DNA from: Actinomycetales bacterium Ga0077552 | Lineage (GTDB): Bacteria > Actinomycetota > Actinomycetes > Actinomycetales > Microbacteriaceae | Assembly (NCBI GenBank): GCA_001464255.1 | Contig: LNFD01000301.1 | Coordinates: 1 to 9,928, forward strand | Reading direction: 5' to 3' | DNA length: 9,928 nt | Shown here: positions 6,094-9,928 of the stretch, one piece after another | Position numbering within the stretch: position 1 is the first letter of the stretch | Layout: each line of letters begins with the position of its first letter | Program-made: the position numbers and the translations under genes | The notes under the pieces: generated by a model | What the model was told of the DNA's origin: nothing | The model's database searches: none | What the model saw: only the letters and a program-made list of their open reading frames with translations

Positions 6094-7827
6094 CTACCTC
6101 GTGGGGCGATACGTGATCGGCATCCGCCGGTCGCGCCCGAAGGCCATGCCCGAGATCTTGGGCCCGATGGCGCCCTGGCGCCGCTTCCACTCGGAGCGGT
6201 CGACCAGCCGGGTGACGAAGTCGACCGTTTCGGCGTCGAAGCCGAGCGCGATCACGTCGTCGCGCCCGAGCTCGCGGTCGACGTAGGCCTCGAGGATCGC
6301 GTCGAGCACCTCGTAGGGCGGCAACGTGTCCTGATCGACCTGGCCCGGGCGCAGCTCGGCGCTCGGCGGCTTGGCGATCGAGTTCTCGGGGATCGGCGGC
6401 GTCTCACCGCGTGCGATCGCGTGCTCGTTGCGCCAGCGCGCGAGCTCCCACACGAGCAGCTTCGGCACGTCCTTGATCGGCGCGAACCCGCCGACCGAGT
6501 CGCCGTAGATCGTCGAGTAGCCGACCGAGAGCTCGGTCTTGTTGCCCGTCGTGAGCACGAGGTGCCCGTGCATGTTCGACAGCCCCATGAGGATGATGGC
6601 CCGGATGCGCGCCTGCAGGTTCTCGGCGGCGACGCCATCGAGCGCCAGCTGGGTCTCGACCGGCTGCACGAGGTCGGCGATCGGCTCGACGGAGTAGTTC
6701 AGCCCGATGCGCTCTGCGAGATCGTCGGCATCGCTGCGCGAGTGATCGGAGCTCCAGCGCGAGGGCATCGAGACGCCGTAGACGTTCTCAGGCCCGATCG
6801 CGTCGGCCGCGATGGCCGCGCACACGGCCGAGTCGATGCCGCCCGAGAGACCCAGGATCACGCTCCGGAAGCCGTTCTTGCGCACGTAGTCGCGCGTGCC
6901 GGTGACGAGGGCGGTCCAGAGCTGCTCGCGGTCATCCGGCAACTCGGCGATGTCGACGGTCACCGGATGCTCGCTCGCGGCACCGCTGCCCGCGAGCTCG
7001 ACCCGCCGCACGTTCGGGGGCAGCTCGGTATCGGTCGCGTCGGCCGCATCCACGTCGACCACCAGGAGGTGCTCGACGAACTGGGGGGCGCGGGCGAGAA
7101 TGGCGCCCCGCTCATCGACCACGACGCTGTCGCCGTCGAACACGAGGTCGTCTTGCCCGCCGACGATGTTGACGTAGGCGACGACCGTGCTCGTCTCGGT
7201 GGCGCGGCGGGTGACGAGCGGCAGCCGCACCTCGTCCTTGTCGCGCTCGAAGGGCGAGGCGTTGATGACGAGCAGCACGCCCGCGTCCGACTCGAGCACG
7301 CGGCCGACGGGCCCGCCGTCGCGCCAGAGGTCTTCGCAGATGATGAGCGCGACATCGACCCCGCCGAGCCGCAGCACGAGCAGCTCGTCGCCGGGGATGA
7401 AGATGCGGTACTCGTCGAACACGCCGTAGTTGGGCAGGTGGTGCTTGGCGTAGCGGGCGACGACGCGACCGCCCTGCAGCACGCTCGCGCAGTTCTGCGC
7501 GATCGCCGTGGGCGCGTTCGAGGTGCCGAGCAGGCGCGGCTCGTGCGGACCGTCGGGGTGGCCGACGACGACGGGCAGGTGGCCGAGCCCCTCGGCCTCG
7601 AGGCGGGCGGCGAGGGCCGTGACGGCGGCGCCCGCGTCGACGAGGAAGGAGGGCCGCGAAGCGAGGTCTTCGATGGGGTAGCCGGTGAGCGCCATCTCGC
7701 CGAGCGCGAGGAGGTCGGCGCCCTGCTGCGCGGCCGAACGAGCGGCCGCGATGATCTGCTCGGCGTTGCCCGCGAGGTCTCCGACGAGGGGGTTCGACTG
7801 GGCGAGGGCCAAGCGGAGGCGGGGCAT
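6094..7827 (-). CDS. nadE: Glutamine-dependent NAD+ synthetase (EC 6.3.5.1)
   Basis: A 577-residue two-domain cytosolic enzyme that amidates deamido-NAD to NAD, using ammonia released from glutamine. Residues 1 to about 270 are a nitrilase-type glutaminase with its catalytic triad E44 (in ALGEMALTGYP), K128 (in YAKHHLPNYGVFDE) and C164 (in LIICEDLW). The C-terminal synthetase domain has the pyrophosphate loop LSGGIDS (327-333) and the TTGNKTELSVGYSTIYGD and SVGGFAPIKDV segments that bind deamido-NAD and ATP. The length fits the bacterial two-domain form of about 550-600 residues rather than the mycobacterial form of about 680. The start is ATG 7827, with TAGGCT ending 7 nt upstream, so a leaderless mRNA is expected. 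It is divergent from the glnA-family gene with 47 nt between starts; panB follows on the same strand. Confidence 0.97.
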   Translation of the reverse strand: MPRLRLALAQSNPLVGDLAGNAEQIIAAARSAAQQGADLLALGEMALTGYPIEDLASRPSFLVDAGAAVTALAARLEAEGLGHLPVVVGHPDGPHEPRLLGTSNAPTAIAQNCASVLQGGRVVARYAKHHLPNYGVFDEYRIFIPGDELLVLRLGGVDVALIICEDLWRDGGPVGRVLESDAGVLLVINASPFERDKDEVRLPLVTRRATETSTVVAYVNIVGGQDDLVFDGDSVVVDERGAILARAPQFVEHLLVVDVDAADATDTELPPNVRRVELAGSGAASEHPVTVDIAELPDDREQLWTALVTGTRDYVRKNGFRSVILGLSGGIDSAVCAAIAADAIGPENVYGVSMPSRWSSDHSRSDADDLAERIGLNYSVEPIADLVQPVETQLALDGVAAENLQARIRAIILMGLSNMHGHLVLTTGNKTELSVGYSTIYGDSVGGFAPIKDVPKLLVWELARWRNEHAIARGETPPIPENSIAKPPSAELRPGQVDQDTLPPYEVLDAILEAYVDRELGRDDVIALGFDAETVDFVTRLVDRSEWKRRQGAIGPKISGMAFGRDRRMPITYRPTR

Positions 7828-7833
7828 ACCCGT

Positions 7834-7839
7834 TAGCCT
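7834..7839 (+). promoter_or_regulatory. Candidate -10 box for the glnA-family gene
   Basis: Plus-strand TAGCCT fits TANNNT. The predicted start point near 7846 would leave a leader of about 29 nt that includes the ribosome site at 7865-7872. No convincing -35 is visible. It is the same DNA as the nadE -10 box read on the other strand, so only one of the two could be used at a time. Confidence 0.4.
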
Positions 7840-7840
7840 A
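7835..7840 (-). promoter_or_regulatory. -10 box for leaderless nadE transcript
   Basis: Minus-strand TAGGCT followed by 7 nt and the nadE ATG. It overlaps almost completely with the plus-strand TAGCCT at 7834-7839 within the near-symmetric nonamer TTAGCCTAA. No -35 consensus is seen. Confidence 0.6.
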
Positions 7841-7864
7841 ATGGCGGGATTTTCGTGTCGACCG

Positions 7865-7872
7865 AGGGAGAG
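7865..7872 (+). promoter_or_regulatory. Ribosome binding site fixing the GTG start of the glnA-family gene
   Basis: AGGGAGAG lies just upstream, with GGAG at 7867-7870 and 4 nt to GTG 7875. In-frame ATGs at 7887 and 7896 would be too far from it, and an ATG at 7873 reads ATG-TGA. This favours the GTG even though family members often begin near the MDKQ at 7896. Confidence 0.6.
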
Positions 7873-7874
7873 AT

Positions 7875-9233
7875 GTGAGCACCGGAATGGGCGGCATGGA
7901 CAAGCAGCGCGACTTCGTTCTTCGCACGATCGAGGAGCGCGGGGTCAAGTTCGTGCGCCTCTGGTTCACCGACGTGGTGGGCACGCTCAAGATGGTCGCC
8001 GTGGCGCCCGCCGAGGTCGAGGGGGCCTTCGCCGAGGGCCTCGGGTTCGACGGCTCGGCGATCGAGGGCTTCTCGCGCGCCTACGAGGCCGACGTGCTCG
8101 CGCACCCCGACCCCACGACCTTCCAGATCCTCCCGTGGCGCGGCGAGGTCGACCCGACGGCGCGCATGTTCTGCGACATCACGACGCCCGACGGCCAGCC
8201 CGCCGCCGCCGACCCGCGCCACGTGCTCAAGCGCACGCTCGCCAAGGCGGCCGACCGCGGCTTCACGTTCTACACGCACCCCGAGATCGAGTTCTACCTG
8301 CTCAAGAGCAGCAAGTACGGCCCCAAGGGCCCGCAGCCCGTCGACGCGGCCGGCTACTTCGACAACGTGCCGGGCGGCACCGCGCACGACTTCCGCCGCC
8401 GCGCCGTGCGCATGCTCGAAGACCTCGGCATCTCGGTCGAGTTCAGCCACCACGAGGCCGGCCCGGGTCAGAACGAGATCGACCTGCGCTACGCCGACGC
8501 CCTCACGACGGCCGACAACATCATGACCTTCCGCACGGTCGTGAAAGAGGTGGCCATCGAGCAGGGCGTCTACGCAACGTTCATGCCCAAGCCGCTCGCC
8601 GCGCATCCCGGTTCGGGCATGCACACGCACCTCTCGCTCTTCGAGGGCGACACGAACGCCTTCTTCGACCCCGCTGGCCAGTACCAGCTGTCGAAGATCG
8701 GCCGCCAGTTCGTCGCGGGGCTGCTCACGCACGCGCCCGAGATCACGGCCATCACGAACCAGTTCGTCAACTCGTACAAGCGCCTGTGGACGGGCGACGA
8801 GGCCCCCAGCTATGTCACGTGGGGCCACAACAACCGCTCGGCCCTCGTGCGCGTGCCGCTCTACAAGCCCGGCAAGGGCCAGAGCGCGCGGGTCGAGTAC
8901 CGCGGCATGGATTCGGCCGCGAACCCCTACCTCGCCTTCTCGCTGCTGCTCGCGGCCGGCCTCAAGGGCATCGAGGAGGGCTACGAGCTGCCGCCCGAGG
9001 CCGAGAACACGGTGTGGGAGCTCAGCGAGTCCGAGCGCCGCGCCCTGGGGTACAAGCCGCTGCCCTCGAGCCTCGACCGCGCCCTCGGGCTCATGGAGGA
9101 GAGCGAGCTCGTCGCCGAGACCCTCGGCGAGCAGGTCTTCAACTACGTGCTGCTCAACAAGCGCCGCGAGTGGTCGGCCTACCGCGCGCAGGTCACCCCG
9201 TACGAGCTCGAGAGCAACCTCGAGATCCTCTAG
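7875..9233 (+). CDS. glnA2: Glutamine synthetase family protein, GlnA2 type
   Basis: A 452-residue type I glutamine synthetase-fold enzyme, dodecameric in the family, that joins glutamate to ammonia or an amine using ATP. Visible elements: the FDGSAIEGF ammonium-site loop (D59), D79 in the partner-subunit loop, metal ligands in PEIEF (E137, E139) and SHHEAGPGQNEID (E194, E201), the MPKPLAAHPGSGMH ATP-site signature ending at H250, the flap Glu E309 in GDEAP, NRSALVRVP, and VEYRGMDSAANPYL. The adenylylated tyrosine motif of GlnA1 (LYELPPEE) is replaced by VWELSESE with W381, so GlnE probably does not modify this protein. Length and placement before glnE match actinobacterial glnA2 (as in mycobacteria and Streptomyces). 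GlnA2 proteins may act as true glutamine synthetases or gamma-glutamylpolyamine synthetases; the sequence alone does not decide. glnE starts 18 nt downstream. Confidence 0.92.
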   Translation: MSTGMGGMDKQRDFVLRTIEERGVKFVRLWFTDVVGTLKMVAVAPAEVEGAFAEGLGFDGSAIEGFSRAYEADVLAHPDPTTFQILPWRGEVDPTARMFCDITTPDGQPAAADPRHVLKRTLAKAADRGFTFYTHPEIEFYLLKSSKYGPKGPQPVDAAGYFDNVPGGTAHDFRRRAVRMLEDLGISVEFSHHEAGPGQNEIDLRYADALTTADNIMTFRTVVKEVAIEQGVYATFMPKPLAAHPGSGMHTHLSLFEGDTNAFFDPAGQYQLSKIGRQFVAGLLTHAPEITAITNQFVNSYKRLWTGDEAPSYVTWGHNNRSALVRVPLYKPGKGQSARVEYRGMDSAANPYLAFSLLLAAGLKGIEEGYELPPEAENTVWELSESERRALGYKPLPSSLDRALGLMEESELVAETLGEQVFNYVLLNKRREWSAYRAQVTPYELESNLEIL

Positions 9234-9251
9234 CCCGGCCCCGGGCACCCC

Positions 9252-9928
9252 ATGACGCGCTCACCGTCGACGCTCACCGAGCTCGCTCGCCTCGGCTTCG
9301 CCGAGCTGAGCGCCGCCCGCGATGCCCTCGGCGACCTCGCCGAGCACCTCGAGGCCTTCGGCTCGGCCGCCGACCCCGACCGGGCGCTGCGGATGCTCGT
9401 GCGGCTGCAGGAGCAGCATCCGGATGCCCTCCGCCCCGTACTCGCCGACCCCGCCTGGGCGGCCCGCGTCATCCGGGTGCTCGGCGCGAGCGAGGGCCTC
9501 GGCGACTTCCTGCGGCGCCGGCCCGCCGAGTTCGCGGCCGAGCAGCTGCGGCGGTTCCTCGCCGCCGCGGTCGAGACCGCGCCGGCCGGCACGCCCGCCG
9601 AGGTCGAGCAGGCGCGCACGGCGCTGCGCGTGCGATACCGCCGCTGGCTGCTGCGTATCGCGGCCTTCGACCTGGAGCACGGCGACGCCGTCGAGGCGCT
9701 ACCGCTCGTCGCCGCGGCACTCGCCGACCTCGCGGGCGCCGCGCTCGACGCCAGCCTGCAGGTCGCGCGTGCCGTGAGCAGGTTCCCCGCCGCCGATGTC
9801 GCGCGCACGCGCCTCGCGATCATCGGCATGGGCAAGGCGGGGGCGCGCGAGCTCAACTACATCAGCGACGTCGACGTCATCTACGTCGCCGAGGGCGAGG
9901 TCGAACTCGAGAGCGCGCGGGCCGTGGA
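9252..9928 (+). CDS. glnE: Bifunctional glutamine synthetase adenylyltransferase/deadenylylase, N-terminal part
   Basis: The first 225 residues of GlnE, a large protein (usually about 950-1000 residues) that adenylylates and de-adenylylates the main glutamine synthetase in response to nitrogen status. After a helical N-terminal region with many Arg/Ala/Leu residues comes the first nucleotidyltransferase motif, IIGMGKAGARELNYISDVDVIYV, with metal-binding D206 and D208; this N-terminal copy is the deadenylylase domain. The rest, including the adenylyltransferase domain, lies beyond the window. The start is ATG 9252, 18 nt after the glnA-family stop codon. The intergenic bases are C-rich with no Shine-Dalgarno, so translation is probably coupled to the upstream gene or inefficient. 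Cotranscription with the upstream gene is likely. Confidence 0.94.
   Translation, partial: MTRSPSTLTELARLGFAELSAARDALGDLAEHLEAFGSAADPDRALRMLVRLQEQHPDALRPVLADPAWAARVIRVLGASEGLGDFLRRRPAEFAAEQLRRFLAAAVETAPAGTPAEVEQARTALRVRYRRWLLRIAAFDLEHGDAVEALPLVAAALADLAGAALDASLQVARAVSRFPAADVARTRLAIIGMGKAGARELNYISDVDVIYVAEGEVELESARAV

Noticed and set aside
5992..7836. 614-codon plus-strand open frame over nadE.
   Set aside because: nadE on the other strand has intact glutaminase and synthetase motifs. The antisense frame has biased composition and no recognisable domain.
7828..7846. TTAGCCTAA resembles the core of the DtxR/IdeR iron box.
   Set aside because: Only the central 10 of 19 positions fit; the outer arms do not match the consensus. 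Back-to-back -10 boxes explain the core better.
1..9928. Search for a defence island, biosynthetic cluster, CRISPR array, insertion sequence, tRNA or riboswitch.
   Set aside because: None seen. All genes but one small protein belong to known families in ordinary core-gene arrangements, with no transposase, array-like repeats or compositional break.

Overview
The window is a high-GC (about 70% by eye) actinobacterial chromosome segment. A Microbacteriaceae-like member is my best guess, inferred from gene content and protein style rather than any search. Supporting points are a polyphosphate glucokinase, a type Ic methionine aminopeptidase with an actinobacterial N-terminal extension, a two-domain glutamine-dependent NAD synthetase, and a GlnA2-type glutamine synthetase followed by glnE. 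Several genes also start directly at a -10 box with no leader. It looks like core housekeeping DNA: I see no mobile element, tRNA, rRNA, CRISPR or phage gene, and no gap over 300 bases without a gene.

Layout. 1-1871 (minus strand): a VIT-family iron/manganese transporter, then a short-chain dehydrogenase with an N-terminal four-cysteine module whose C-terminal end is cut off by the window edge. 2044-3162 (plus): a membrane fatty acid desaturase reading away from the transporter. 3182-3239: a nested inverted repeat between convergent genes, a likely terminator. 3274-4927 (minus): map then ppgK, a probable two-gene operon. 4961-5140 (plus): a small 59-residue protein gene divergent from map. 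5172-7827 (minus): nadE then panB, each with its own promoter. 7875-9928 (plus): glnA2-like gene and the start of glnE.

Functionally the right half serves nitrogen and cofactor metabolism: NadE makes NAD from glutamine nitrogen, PanB starts pantothenate/CoA synthesis, the GlnA-family enzyme ligates glutamate to an amine or ammonia, and GlnE controls glutamine synthetase by adenylylation. map and ppgK pair N-terminal protein maturation with polyphosphate-driven glucose phosphorylation; no direct link between them is evident. The most notable sequence-level signal is promoter architecture: map, panB and nadE each have a TAGNNT -10 hexamer exactly 7 nt before the ATG, and the SDR gene has a similar box 5 nt before its GTG, which predicts leaderless mRNAs. 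Two divergent gene pairs pack opposing -10 boxes into 9 to 14 bp. No undescribed multi-gene system was found.
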